Notes under the pieces: generated by a model
Database searches by the model: none
Seen by the model: the letters and a program-made list of their open reading frames with translations, nothing else
What the model was told of the DNA's origin: nothing
Shown: piece by piece, positions 26,317 through 35,653 of the stretch
How the letters are laid out: each line of letters opens with the position of its first letter
Position numbering within the stretch: position 1 is the first letter of the stretch
Origin: Limnoraphis robusta CS-951
GTDB taxonomy: Bacteria > Cyanobacteriota > Cyanobacteriia > Cyanobacteriales > Microcoleaceae
Length of the DNA: 64,000 nucleotides
Direction of reading: 5' to 3'
Assembly (NCBI RefSeq): GCF_000972705.2
Contig: NZ_LATL02000068.1
Span: 1 to 64,000, forward strand
Translations under genes and position numbers: made by a program

Positions 26317-28518
26317 TTAATTTTTGGTTTGTTTGAGACTTAAATTGTCAGCAGAGGCGACTAAATATTGAGCCACTTGCATCAACCCATCAGAACTTGC
26401 TTGCAACCCTTGACAGACTTTTGCCATCGAACTATCGGCATCTGTAAAAAACTTATTTTGGGATGCACTAGCTTGTTCTAAATAGTGAATTAATTGTTGA
26501 TTTCCCGACTCCAAAGCCAGATTAAATTGACTAACTAGATTCTGATAAACACTCTCAACTTGCTGTACTTGTTCTTGTTCAGCTTGCAAAGAAATGTGCA
26601 ATTGTTCAACTAAGTTTGTATAAGTATTTTCGAGTCGTTTTCCTTCAGTATTTAACTGTTCAACTAACTTTTCATAAACAGTTTCTACCCGTTTTACTTC
26701 CTCAGCAGTGATCTTCGCCAGTTCTTGTAATTGAGCCATGCGATCGCTCGCATTTAACCCAACAGAATTAGCATATTCACTCACTTCTTTTGCCGTTTTT
26801 AAAACAATTGCCATGCTTTCATCAACTTGTTGCGACATCAATTGTCGCTTTTCTGACTCCTCTTGAAATACCCGTTGCAATGCAACGACAACTTGAGCTA
26901 GACCTTTTTGTTGCTTTCCAAGTGTTCCCTCTAATAAGTTATTTTGTTCTTCAAAGAAATGTTGCAGAGAAACCTGATAACCAATGCGAAACCTTTCTAA
27001 TTCTTCCTGTACCGTTAAGCGCGTATTTTGTAGCATTGTATCTACATTTTGCAAACTCCCGACTAAATTTTCTTGAGCTTGGTTCATCAGTTGAGATGCT
27101 TCTTCTCCGACGGCTTTAATCGTATTCGATTGAGTTTGAAACGCATTGTGAGTTGCTGTTAAAATTTTCGTCATGCGTTGCTGCACTTGTTCAAGCATTT
27201 GTTGTTCTTGTTCAGCTTGAGTTTGCAAAGCGAATTGCAGGTTTTCTTTAATTCCTCTAAACGTATTCGCCGCATCTTCAGCACTAGCTTGAAACGCAAT
27301 TCTTTGTGCTTTCATTCCCTCAATACTTTCTGCAACTCCTGATCGAATTTCCAGAGAAACTTGCTGTAAAACTCCTTGAGTATCGCTTTGAAATTCTCCT
27401 AAAATACTTTGCAATGAACCTGCAAAAGCTTGTAACTGAGTTAAGGTATCTTCCTGAAACGTTTGAATCGTTAAAATCGATTGGGCTAAACTCGCCGAAA
27501 TTCCCCCTAATTCACTTTTTAATTCTCGCACTGCTTGAGACGCTTCTTGAGTCAATTGTGCGCTTTGATCGAGTCGTTCCACAACAGGTTCAATCACTTG
27601 TATTCGCAGTTCTCGCAGTAAGTTATTTAAGATCACTTCACCTTGATCCGCTTTAATTTGTTTTAAGGTAGTTAATTCCTCCCGAATATCTTGAAAAATC
27701 GGTGTCATTGCTAATCCGACTTGAGTTCCAATGGCGTGAGAATCTACTCGATTTTGAGCTTCTATCAGTTGAGAAAAACCTGCTTTCATAATCTCTGCAA
27801 TATTCAAATTACCTTGAGAGTTAGCAGAGTTTGAGAGTTTAATTTGAGAAATTTGATCGAGTTTTTCTCGCAAATTATCTCTAAAATTTTGCCGTTTTCG
27901 CTCTCCCCAAGCCAGTACCAGCGTCATTAAACTTGCAGAACCTAAACCCATAAGTGAGCTAGAAAAAGCAGTTTTCATTCCTTCTAGAAGTAGTCGGATT
28001 GAAGGGAGTAATTCTGTGGTATTTTCTAAGTTTCCTAAACTTATATCTTGTAATCCACTCTGAATACCATAAAAGGTTCCTAGCACTCCAATTGCAATCA
28101 ACAAACTCGGTACAAATTGCCATTGACTTCGCGGAATTGATCGGGTTAAAAAGGCGGGATATTGAAATAAAATAAATTTTCTACCTTTAATTTCAGTTTC
28201 GTAGGTGTTACCTTGATAGGAAATTTCACCGATGAGGTAGCTGCTAAACCAGTCCAATAGTAATCCCCAGTTAGAATGAAAAATTTCGGTTGATTTTAAT
28301 TCGATTCGACCTTCAGGTTGACGTTCTAGCTGAAGTGATAAATAGGTGATAGCTTCTTGAGTAATCTGACTTTTAGCCTTTAGATAGCGTTGGTATTGCC
28401 TCACAAATCTATGCTCACCCCAAACAGCAATTATAAATAATATTAAGGTGCAAACATGAAAGAAGCTATTTTGCCAAAGGACAGAAATAAATGTGTAAAA
28501 AGAATTAACTAATTGCAT
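26317..28518 (-). CDS. zorA: ZorA-like MotA/ExbB-family stator with long coiled-coil tail
   Basis: About 733 residues from the ATG at 28518 (a TTG at 28542 would add eight). The first 220 residues have three membrane segments, the last two forming the MotA/TolQ/ExbB core: IAIGVLGTFYGIQSGL, then LLEGMKTAFSSSLMGLGSASLMTLVLAW. From about residue 230 to the end is one very long coiled coil rich in Gln, Glu and Leu. This length and layout match type I ZorA, whose intracellular tail transmits the phage signal; ordinary ExbB, TolQ or MotA are far shorter. It is the first gene of the operon zorA-zorB-zorC. The upstream 220 bp contain its promoter and the broken edge of a feoA gene. Confidence 0.82.
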   Translation of the reverse strand: MQLVNSFYTFISVLWQNSFFHVCTLILFIIAVWGEHRFVRQYQRYLKAKSQITQEAITYLSLQLERQPEGRIELKSTEIFHSNWGLLLDWFSSYLIGEISYQGNTYETEIKGRKFILFQYPAFLTRSIPRSQWQFVPSLLIAIGVLGTFYGIQSGLQDISLGNLENTTELLPSIRLLLEGMKTAFSSSLMGLGSASLMTLVLAWGERKRQNFRDNLREKLDQISQIKLSNSANSQGNLNIAEIMKAGFSQLIEAQNRVDSHAIGTQVGLAMTPIFQDIREELTTLKQIKADQGEVILNNLLRELRIQVIEPVVERLDQSAQLTQEASQAVRELKSELGGISASLAQSILTIQTFQEDTLTQLQAFAGSLQSILGEFQSDTQGVLQQVSLEIRSGVAESIEGMKAQRIAFQASAEDAANTFRGIKENLQFALQTQAEQEQQMLEQVQQRMTKILTATHNAFQTQSNTIKAVGEEASQLMNQAQENLVGSLQNVDTMLQNTRLTVQEELERFRIGYQVSLQHFFEEQNNLLEGTLGKQQKGLAQVVVALQRVFQEESEKRQLMSQQVDESMAIVLKTAKEVSEYANSVGLNASDRMAQLQELAKITAEEVKRVETVYEKLVEQLNTEGKRLENTYTNLVEQLHISLQAEQEQVQQVESVYQNLVSQFNLALESGNQQLIHYLEQASASQNKFFTDADSSMAKVCQGLQASSDGLMQVAQYLVASADNLSLKQTKN

Positions 28519-28739
28519 TTTAAATTTTAATTTTGAGGACAAAAATGATCAATGACAAAGATTAAAAGCTTATTTAAAAAGAGCTTAAATTAACTTCAAT
28601 CATTTTTAATATGGATTGAAATTTGGAACCCAAAAATGCTAGTAGCAAAATACAGGAATAGGCTAGTCTTTCAACTTTTGCCCATCCATAGCGATCAAAA
28701 AACAGGCAGTTGTGTTAACGATGAAACAATCATAGCAGA

Positions 28740-28820
28740 GAACTTCAGGTTTTAAGTACCCAACACAGTGGCTCTGTCGTCGTCGCCATTGCAGATAACC
28801 GCTTAGGCTTAGGGGCGGGA
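28740..28820 (+). pseudogene. truncated first FeoA domain
   Basis: In frame with the FeoA gene below, and uninterrupted by a stop, the sequence reads ELQVLSTQHSGSVVVAIADN and continues with RLGLGAGMAEKIMV. This is the second half of an SH3-like FeoA/DtxR-type domain. Its front half is absent: a TGA lies a few codons upstream in the same frame. Either a tandem-FeoA protein or a separate small feoA gene once stood here. The break point lies about 200 bp from the zorA start codon. Confidence 0.5.
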
Positions 28821-29132
28821 ATGGCTGAAAAAATCATGGTGACAGACGAACCCCTCAACCGTCAACAGGAACAAACAACAATGGAAACTCAGGACACATC
28901 TATTTACCTGCGGCAAATGCCCTCTGGAAGCGTCGGGCGCATACTCGGCTATGAAAAATCCTATCGAGCCTACAAAAGCAAATTGCTGTCAATGGGACTC
29001 ACGCCCGGTACTGAATTTACGGTGATTCGGGTGGCACCTTTTGGTGATCCAATTGAAATTAACGTGCGAGGATTTAACCTCAGTTTGCGGAAGCAAGAAG
29101 CTGATGCTTTAGTTGTGGAAGTTTTGAGATAA
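28821..29132 (+). CDS. feoA: ferrous iron transport protein FeoA
   Basis: FeoA is a small cytosolic SH3-like protein that assists the FeoB ferrous-iron transporter. The complete domain runs from LRQMPSGSVGRILGYEKSYR to the end (DALVVEVLR), including LLSMGLTPGTEFTVIRVAPFGDPIEI. The more natural start is ATG 28881 (METQDTS), which has AGGAAC upstream and gives an 83-residue protein of usual size; the ATG at 28821 belongs to the remnant of a preceding FeoA domain. It lies 68 bp before the broken feoB and is probably useless without it. Confidence 0.85.
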   Translation: MAEKIMVTDEPLNRQQEQTTMETQDTSIYLRQMPSGSVGRILGYEKSYRAYKSKLLSMGLTPGTEFTVIRVAPFGDPIEINVRGFNLSLRKQEADALVVEVLR

Positions 29133-29200
29133 GGCAATCATGCAAGAGGTAAGAGGCGAAATATTTGTTAAATCAATCGTTCATTTAAAGGGAATTCAAG

Positions 29201-30646
29201 ATGGCAACTCGGAAACCGATTATTGCCTTAATTGGCAATCCTAACTGTGGGAAAACAACGCTATTTAATGCCCTAACGGGATCAAATCAACGCACGGGAA
29301 ACTGGCCTGGAGTGACCGTTGATCGCAAAGAAGGACAGTTTAAATATCAAGACACGACTATTACCGTTGTTGACTTACCGGGCGTTTATTCTCTCGATGC
29401 GGAAGACACCGCCACCGGGATGGATGAATTAGTCGCCCGAGATTATCTCCTCTCAGGAGAAGCCGAACTGGTAATTAATATTGTCGATGGTTCTAACCTA
29501 GAGCGCAACCTCTATCTAACGACTCAGTTAATGGAAATGCGCTTACCGATGATTATCGCTTTAAACATGATGGATATTGCCGAAAAAAGAGGCATTCAAA
29601 TCTATCCTGAACGACTCGCTGAACATCTAGGATTAGCCGTTATTCCGATTGTTGCCGCCGAAAGCAAAGGGGTAAAAAACCTGGTCGAAACCATTGATAA
29701 AATGTTACCCCATTTGACGCGATCGCCTCATTATGTCGCCTATCCGGCAGTGATTGAAGATGCGTTAAATGAACTCATCCCCTACATTACCCAACATAGC
29801 CATCTTCGCATCGTTGAACCCCGTTGGACGGCTTTAAATCTCCTGCAATGGGTTTATGTTTCTATTTCTCTCTCTATTAGAAGACTCTGGCTACATGGCG
29901 AGGGCGGCATTTGTCATGGATCGGGTGATGCGGTTTATTGGACTTCCGGGGAAATCTTTTGTGCCAATGTTAGTTGGTTTTGGCTGCAATGTTCCGGCGA
30001 TCATGGCAACGAGAACTTTAGAAAATTCTCGCGATCGCTTAATGACAATTATGATGAATCCGTTCATGTCTTGTGGGGCGAGATTACCCGTTTATGCGTT
30101 ATTTGCTGCGGCTTTTTTCCCCGTTGGCGGTCAAAATATTGTCTTCGGACTCTATCTTTTAGGGATTTTGGCGGCAATTTTTACAGGATTAGTCATGAAG
30201 CATACCCTCCTGAAAGGACAGATGCCGCAGAACAAGGAATTACCGTTGGAACCTTTGGGGCGATGGCGAAGCGATTTGATGGAAAAGTCGGAGCGTTTGC
30301 TTATTTACTGTTTGTATTATTGTATTTTCCTTGTGTTTCGGCAACGGCTGCGGTGTACCGAGAAACGAATCTAAATTGGACGGTATTTGTAGCAGTTTGG
30401 ACGACGGGAATGGCTTATATTGTTGCCACGAGTTTCTATCAAATTGCTCGGTTTAATCAACATCCGGTTTTTTCTGTCCTGTGGTTAATGGCGATGCTTC
30501 TCCTCAGTGGCGGAACATTATTCATTCTGAAGATGGCGCGTCCAGTCAGTCGAGTTTATCAACACAAAGTCGAAAAATGTGGAGGTTGTAGCCATTGTCA
30601 AACTGAAAGCTTTGAACTTTACGAATGGGTGGGAAAAAATAATTGA
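29201..30646 (+). pseudogene. feoB: feoB, ferrous iron transporter, broken by two internal deletions
   Basis: The first 210 codons encode an intact G domain: GNPNCGKTTLFNALTG (G1), TGNWPGVTVD (G2), DLPGVYSL (G3) and NMMD (G4). At about 29845 the frame jumps to the other plus frame, where [20 protein letters not shown] continues the membrane core and its gate motif. The region in between, roughly 100 residues or more in normal FeoB, is missing. A second deletion near 30210 brings back the first frame at [20 protein letters not shown] and the last membrane segments and Cys-rich end CGGCSHCQ. The 1446 bp compare with about 1.8-2.3 kb in intact genes. The long open first frame is partly nonsense. 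Membrane uptake of Fe2+ by this gene is lost. Confidence 0.88.
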
Positions 30647-30664
30647 TTTTCACCCCCTCAGCTT

Positions 30665-30705
30665 TCAAAAAATGGGTCTAATCGTCAGGCCCATTTTTGT
30701 TTTTA
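30665..30705 (+). terminator. intrinsic terminator after feoB
   Basis: Stem AAAAATGGG ... CCCATTTTT with a 12-base loop, followed by GTTTTTATAG, about 20 bp past the feoB stop codon. It still marks the end of the old feo operon and can also stop transcripts in the opposite direction from hepT. Confidence 0.8.
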
Positions 30706-30801
30706 TAGATCGTTATCGATGTTGTATGGGTATGAGTTGGAGAAGCAAAAACTATGTTTCTTTCGACTCGCTGAGAACTTCAACCCCACTTCAATTGTTT
30801 T

Positions 30802-31167
30802 TTAATCTTTCCTTTTTGACTTCCGTTCCAAATATTCAGAGAGTCGCTTAACCGCAGATTCCAACCCCGGCAAATAATTGGCGATCGCATCCCAAACTCG
30901 CTCTAAATCAATGCCGTTCAAATAATCGTGGACTAAAACATTTCTAAATCCAGATAATGCCCGCCAATCAACATCCGGCGCTTCTGCTTTTAAATCATCC
31001 GAAAGCTGTTGTGTTGACTCCGCCATTGTTTGCAACCTTCTTAATACTGCATCCTGCACCAAAGAATTATTCATAAAACTTTCTCGATCGTTGCCCGTAT
31101 AATCTCGAATGCGATCGATACACTCCAAAATATGCACCAAATAAACGCGATCGCGTTCCGGGTTCAT
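30802..31167 (-). CDS. hepT: HepT-like toxin (HEPN ribonuclease)
   Basis: A 121-residue all-helical HEPN protein (DUF86). The catalytic RNase motif R-x4-6-H-x-Y is present as RNVLVHDY near residue 81. HepT toxins cleave RNA and are silenced by the MntA antitoxin, which adds AMP groups to a Tyr near this motif. The gene overlaps mntA by 4 bp. Such pairs are very common in cyanobacteria. Confidence 0.9.
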   Translation of the reverse strand: MNPERDRVYLVHILECIDRIRDYTGNDRESFMNNSLVQDAVLRRLQTMAESTQQLSDDLKAEAPDVDWRALSGFRNVLVHDYLNGIDLERVWDAIANYLPGLESAVKRLSEYLERKSKRKD

Positions 31168-31457
31168 AACGGTTTTGCCTCGCTCAATACTCGTTCTTTA
31201 ATCAAAGGACTTAACCCTTGTTCCGTCACAATATCCACCCGACAGCCCAACAAATCCTGCAAGTCCATCAGTAGCCCACCCGGAAACCAAGGAGTCGTTT
31301 TTTCCAAATCATAATCAATCAAAAAATCAATATCGCTTGTTTCTTTTTCCTCTCCCCTTGCCACCGAACCAAACACCCGCACATTAAAGGCGCCATGTTG
31401 GGCGGAAATTTTGATAATTTCATCGCGTTTTTCTTGTAATAATCTCATTAATGACAT
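31164..31457 (-). CDS. mntA: MntA-like antitoxin (minimal nucleotidyltransferase)
   Basis: A 97-residue protein with the minimal nucleotidyltransferase fold. The motif GSVARGEEKETSDIDFLIDY holds the GSxARG loop and the two metal-binding Asp residues; a third acidic residue follows in CRVDIVTE. It should transfer AMP to HepT and so neutralise it. It precedes and overlaps hepT, and the order antitoxin-toxin fits this family. It lies 27 bp downstream of sbcC but probably has its own promoter. Confidence 0.9.
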   Translation of the reverse strand: MSLMRLLQEKRDEIIKISAQHGAFNVRVFGSVARGEEKETSDIDFLIDYDLEKTTPWFPGGLLMDLQDLLGCRVDIVTEQGLSPLIKERVLSEAKPL

Positions 31458-31484
31458 GGCTTTTTTAGAAATTTAAAAAGTGGA

Positions 31485-34400
31485 CTACATTAATAATCTC
31501 AGTTGAGAACCTGTTGGGGATTTTTCAACTTCTATTCTGGCTTGAAAGGCTTCTTTTAAATGAGGCATATGTGTAACGGTTAAAATACAAGCAAAATCTG
31601 AGGATATGGCGTTAATAGCCGCAATTAAACGGTTACATCCTTCAGCGTCTTGGGTACCAAACCCTTCATCAATAATCAGCATTTGGAGGGCTGTTCCCGC
31701 GCGTTGAGCGAGTAGTTTTGCTAAGGCTAACCGAATCGCAAAATTAATTCTAAAAGCTTCTCCACCCGAATAGGTTTCATAGGGTCTGGTTCCGCGTGCA
31801 TCTGCAATTAAAATGTCTAAAGTATCGATTAATTTTGCCGTTTTCTTTGAAGATTTGCTACTGCGTCCCGCCCGTTGCGTGATAAACTGAATATGTAACT
31901 GATTGGCAGATAATCGCGATAAAATTTGATTGGTTTCGGCTTCTAACTGCGGTAATACATTCTCAATCATTAAGGCTTGAATGCCATTTTTTCCAAAGGC
32001 TTGCGCCAGTTCACTATAGACGCGATATTGACGCCGAGCGGTTTCTAACTGTTGTTTTTGTTCGCGATGTTGGGTGTTTAAACTCTCTAAATAGGCTTGC
32101 TGCTGTTTGAGACTTCCCAACTGACCTAACGTTTGATCCATCTGTTGACGACGCTGCTGAATTTGTCGTTCTAACTGCTGAATTTGTTCGCTAAGATCTG
32201 GGGTTTCTTTAAGCTTTTGTTCGAGGAGATATATTTGGGCTTCAACGGTTTTGATATCCTGGGCTTTACTGGCTTTTAACTGCTGTAATTGTTCTAAACG
32301 TTGCTGAACTTGCGGATATTGTTTTTGGGCTGAATTTAACTTCTCCACCCGAGTTAACCACTGTTGGGCTTGACGCAATTGCGATCGCACTTGATTATGT
32401 TCTTCTAAATTATACCCGATTTCGGCAATAGAACGATCTAACGTCACAATTTGTTGCTGTAATTCTGAGTGAGTTTGTTGTTGGGTGAACTTTTCTTCAA
32501 AAGCTGCTTTTTTCGCTTCTAACTCTGGTTTTTGAGCTTGAATTTTCGCTAACTTACTTTCGGCACTTTGCAGTTGACTTTGCTTAATTTCTGCCCAACG
32601 CCAACGCTTTTCTTCATTCCGAGCTAAAACGTGGCTTTGCTCATTATAATTGAGCTGTTGTAATTGTTGCTCGAGGTGTTGCTGTTCTCGATACAATTCT
32701 GCTGCAAATTCTCCCGTTTGTAGCGATCGCTCAATTTCTCTCGCTTCTAATTTTAGTTGTTGAAACCTTAACTGAGATTCTTCTATCCCTTCTAATTTCG
32801 CTTGAATTTGTCCTCGTTGTTCTCGATATTCCTCATACTGCGATAACTCCTGATCTAGCTGGCGATACTCCTCTCGAAACCCTTTAATTTCCCGTTCAGC
32901 TACGGCTAACTGTTCATTAACTACCCACATTTGATCGCGAATTTCTTGCTGCTGAGTGCGATGTTTTCCCACCACTAAACCCCAGTGATGTTCATCTAGA
33001 GGGCGATCACACAACGGACATAAAGGCTGAACCGAATTAGCTTCTTGATCCCCATTTGACGGCATCCCTAATAAACTAATTTTCTGATCTAATTCAGCTA
33101 ATTTTGCTTCATAATCTCGTTGTCTAGCACACAACCGTTCCATAAAATTGTGTCTTTCTAGCCCTTTTTCTTTGACTCTTTGTTGATAAACCTGCTTTTT
33201 TTCTAACTCCTGAATTTGGGCATTAATTTGTTGTAAAGTTCGTTGTAATTCCGGATGAGTTTGCAAATTTTGTTGGAGTTGACGAATGGACTTTAATAAC
33301 TCCTCCAAACGCGCACTACAACTCGCCGATGCCCTATCTAATTGCGTTTGTAACTGTTGGCGTTGTTGTAATAAAGGGGTGACTTTTACCTGTAATTCAT
33401 CCAGTTGATTTAAATGGTTCCGAGCGGTTTGTAATTCGATCAGGGCGGCTTCTACTTCTGAACGCTGGTTTAAGACTTCTAGCTGTTCACTTTCTTGTTG
33501 ACTTAACCCTTCTAACTGCACCGTTATATTTAGAATTTTTTGCTGGATTTTCTGCAAAATTTGCCGTTGTTGTTCAAGGAGTTCTTGACGGTTTTGTTGA
33601 GCTTCTTGATAGCTTTTAAATCTTGCTGAAAAGCCTTCTTCAGTCGCTTGTAGGGTTTGAAATCGAGCGTATCCGGCTTGAATTTCAGACGCTTGTTTTA
33701 AGACGGCTTCGACTTCTTGCTGTTGTTGTTGAGTAGTGCTAAAGTCTTGCTGGAGTCGTTGATAATCTTGAGAGAGCGTTTGATATTGTTGTTGTTCGCC
33801 TTGACGCAATTTTTCCCAGGTTTGGCGATGGTGTTGGCTGGCTTGTAGCTGTTGTAATTGTTCCCGTTCGGTGTTTTGTTGACTGTTCAGTTGGTTGAGA
33901 CTGGTTTCGAGGTTCGCAATATTTTGAGTCATTTCATTTTGCTGTTGAAGCTGTTGCTTGATGCTATCTATCGTTTGTTGCAACAGTTCAATTTTCCCTT
34001 TATATTCTCGGGATAAATCTTTAGCGCGATCCGCTAATTTATCGTACTCATTGAGTTTGAGTAAACTGGCTAAGATTTCTTTTCGTTCATTGGGGCGTTT
34101 GAGCATGAATTCATCCGCTCGTCCTTGACGCAAATAAGCAGAATTAATAAACGTATCGTAATCCAATTTAATCTGATCTAATATCTTCTGCTGTGTCGCT
34201 CGCATTCCCCGTTCTCCAATGGCGCGAAACTCAATTTTTGCTCCGTTTTGAATTTCATTATAAGCTTGAGTTGCCACTTGAAAATCGAGCGTTCCAGACT
34301 GACCTCGGCGACGGTTGCGAATCACCCGATAGAGGTTTCCCTCGCCAATGAAGGCAAAGTCTACTTGAGCTTCTGTTTCTCCCAAGTGAATGATATCATC

Positions 34401-34571
34401 TTCTGTAGCGGCGCGACTACTGCCCCAAATTGCCCAGGCGATCGCTTCAAGTAGCGAAGATTTTCCCGCCCCATTCGGCCCACAAATACAGGCGGTGTGC
34501 AGTCCACTAAAATCAAGGCTAGCTTCTCGATAGCTGAGAAAGTTTTTGAGCGTTAGTTTATATGGAATCAT
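31485..34571 (-). CDS. sbcC: exonuclease subunit SbcC (Rad50-like)
   Basis: A 1028-residue SMC-like ATPase. The N-terminal Walker A is GPNGAGKSSLLEAIAWAIWG (about residues 33-52); the ABC signature is YSGGEAFRINFAI near 930 and the Walker B region is MLIIDEGFGTQD near 960. Between them are two long Gln-rich coiled-coil arms meeting at a zinc hook CPLC near residue 518. With SbcD it cuts hairpins and protein-blocked DNA ends, and it restrains long palindromes. No sbcD is in the window, so the partner is encoded elsewhere. The arms are unusually rich in Gln. Confidence 0.96.
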   Translation of the reverse strand: MIPYKLTLKNFLSYREASLDFSGLHTACICGPNGAGKSSLLEAIAWAIWGSSRAATEDDIIHLGETEAQVDFAFIGEGNLYRVIRNRRRGQSGTLDFQVATQAYNEIQNGAKIEFRAIGERGMRATQQKILDQIKLDYDTFINSAYLRQGRADEFMLKRPNERKEILASLLKLNEYDKLADRAKDLSREYKGKIELLQQTIDSIKQQLQQQNEMTQNIANLETSLNQLNSQQNTEREQLQQLQASQHHRQTWEKLRQGEQQQYQTLSQDYQRLQQDFSTTQQQQQEVEAVLKQASEIQAGYARFQTLQATEEGFSARFKSYQEAQQNRQELLEQQRQILQKIQQKILNITVQLEGLSQQESEQLEVLNQRSEVEAALIELQTARNHLNQLDELQVKVTPLLQQRQQLQTQLDRASASCSARLEELLKSIRQLQQNLQTHPELQRTLQQINAQIQELEKKQVYQQRVKEKGLERHNFMERLCARQRDYEAKLAELDQKISLLGMPSNGDQEANSVQPLCPLCDRPLDEHHWGLVVGKHRTQQQEIRDQMWVVNEQLAVAEREIKGFREEYRQLDQELSQYEEYREQRGQIQAKLEGIEESQLRFQQLKLEAREIERSLQTGEFAAELYREQQHLEQQLQQLNYNEQSHVLARNEEKRWRWAEIKQSQLQSAESKLAKIQAQKPELEAKKAAFEEKFTQQQTHSELQQQIVTLDRSIAEIGYNLEEHNQVRSQLRQAQQWLTRVEKLNSAQKQYPQVQQRLEQLQQLKASKAQDIKTVEAQIYLLEQKLKETPDLSEQIQQLERQIQQRRQQMDQTLGQLGSLKQQQAYLESLNTQHREQKQQLETARRQYRVYSELAQAFGKNGIQALMIENVLPQLEAETNQILSRLSANQLHIQFITQRAGRSSKSSKKTAKLIDTLDILIADARGTRPYETYSGGEAFRINFAIRLALAKLLAQRAGTALQMLIIDEGFGTQDAEGCNRLIAAINAISSDFACILTVTHMPHLKEAFQARIEVEKSPTGSQLRLLM

Positions 34572-34779
34572 AGAGTAATTGTAAGACTATTTATCCCCTC
34601 TTGTCATGGGTTTCATCTATATTTTATAATTCTTTACAGTTTCGATCTAGATTGGTGAATTGCTGTTCGCTAACGGTTGAATCTCGGCAGGATACGCTAT
34701 ATTTATAGTTTATAGAGGCTTTTCAACACTAAACTTGGTGTTAGTTTGTTCACCGAATTTCTGATTTCTATTATAACCG

Positions 34780-35400
34780 ATGACGTCATTCACTCAAAGC
34801 TCCATCCTTCTCTCTCAAGCAGTCAAAGCGGTCTTCACCAAGTCGCTGGAAAAGCCTGCGGCTGATCAGGTTGTAGAGGCACTTGTTGAACAAGAAAAAA
34901 CCGCCAGCAAACAGAAACAACCAGCAAATTTGAGTCAATTTGTGGGAACTTGGCGGCTGTGTTTTATTACCGGAACTCAAAAAACTCGCCGTAAAATTGG
35001 CACCGCTTTAGGCGCCGGTCGTTATCTTCCCAACTGGGTGAAAATTCATTTATCTTATTCCGTTTCTGTTTCTCCTCAAGCCAATTTAGAACAACCTTTT
35101 GAAACGGGAAAGGTAGAAAATTCTGTTCAGTTGGGTGGGTTGAAATTAACCCTCAGTGGGCCTGTAAAATTTTTAGCAAAAAAGAATATTTTAGCGTTTG
35201 ACTTTACCCGCATGAATGTGATATTATTCGGAGTGAAGTTGTATGATGGCTATATTCGTGGCGGCGCGGAAAGCGAAGAAAAGTTTTACAGCGATCGCAT
35301 AAACAAACAAGCATTTTTCGCCTATTTTTATATCCAAGAAAAAGCGATAGCTGCCCGAGGGCGAGGCGGAGGGTTAGCTCTTTGGGGTCGGGAGAATTAA
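34780..35400 (+). CDS. PAP/fibrillin-like protein
   Basis: A 206-residue soluble protein. The central block LSQFVGTWRLCFITGTQKTRRK and GAGRYLPNWVKIHLSYS resembles the lipocalin-like PAP/fibrillin domain, in which a conserved GTW-type start is followed by beta strands. In plants fibrillins bind lipids in plastoglobules and thylakoids. The end (GGGLALWGREN) is glycine-rich, as is common in cyanobacterial members. It is transcribed alone, divergent from sbcC. Confidence 0.55.
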   Translation: MTSFTQSSILLSQAVKAVFTKSLEKPAADQVVEALVEQEKTASKQKQPANLSQFVGTWRLCFITGTQKTRRKIGTALGAGRYLPNWVKIHLSYSVSVSPQANLEQPFETGKVENSVQLGGLKLTLSGPVKFLAKKNILAFDFTRMNVILFGVKLYDGYIRGGAESEEKFYSDRINKQAFFAYFYIQEKAIAARGRGGGLALWGREN

Positions 35401-35526
35401 TTCGATCTTCTTCTATGATTTCTTGTATGGTTTCTAGCCCCCATTACAAAAGCATTACCCACATTCCCAATCAACATTCCGGTACTGCCAAAAATAAACC
35501 ACCAAATGCCAGCCTTTTGGAATTAT
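35397..35526 (-). other. intergenic stretch with a possible membrane-peptide relic
   Basis: One minus-strand frame reads AGIWWFIFGSTGMLIGNVGN and continues to a basic end (NHTRNHRRRSN), as expected for one membrane helix plus a cytosolic tail. A TAA precedes it in frame and no conventional start lies before the hydrophobic part, so it may be the decayed end of a small membrane protein gene. The rest of 35401-35653 shows nothing else I can support. Confidence 0.25.
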
Positions 35527-35653
35527 AAGTCGATATCTTCCTTAGGAGGGATGAAAACAGAGGGGGAAAGCCGAGTATTATCTAAAAAAGAAGGTGAAAT
35601 CAAGCAGAGTAGCCAGCAGCAAAGAAATTGAAGGAATTTACGTCTCTCCTATT

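Noticed and set aside
25592..28518. Flagellar MotAB or TonB-linked ExbBD
   Set aside because: The long coiled-coil tail on the first protein and the OmpA domain on the second, followed by an EH-signature protein, fit ZorAB better; cyanobacteria have no flagella.
29201..30646. Intact FeoB of 481 residues
   Set aside because: The middle of this frame (from about codon 217 to 335) is nonsense, whereas the true FeoB sequence continues in another frame over the same bases.
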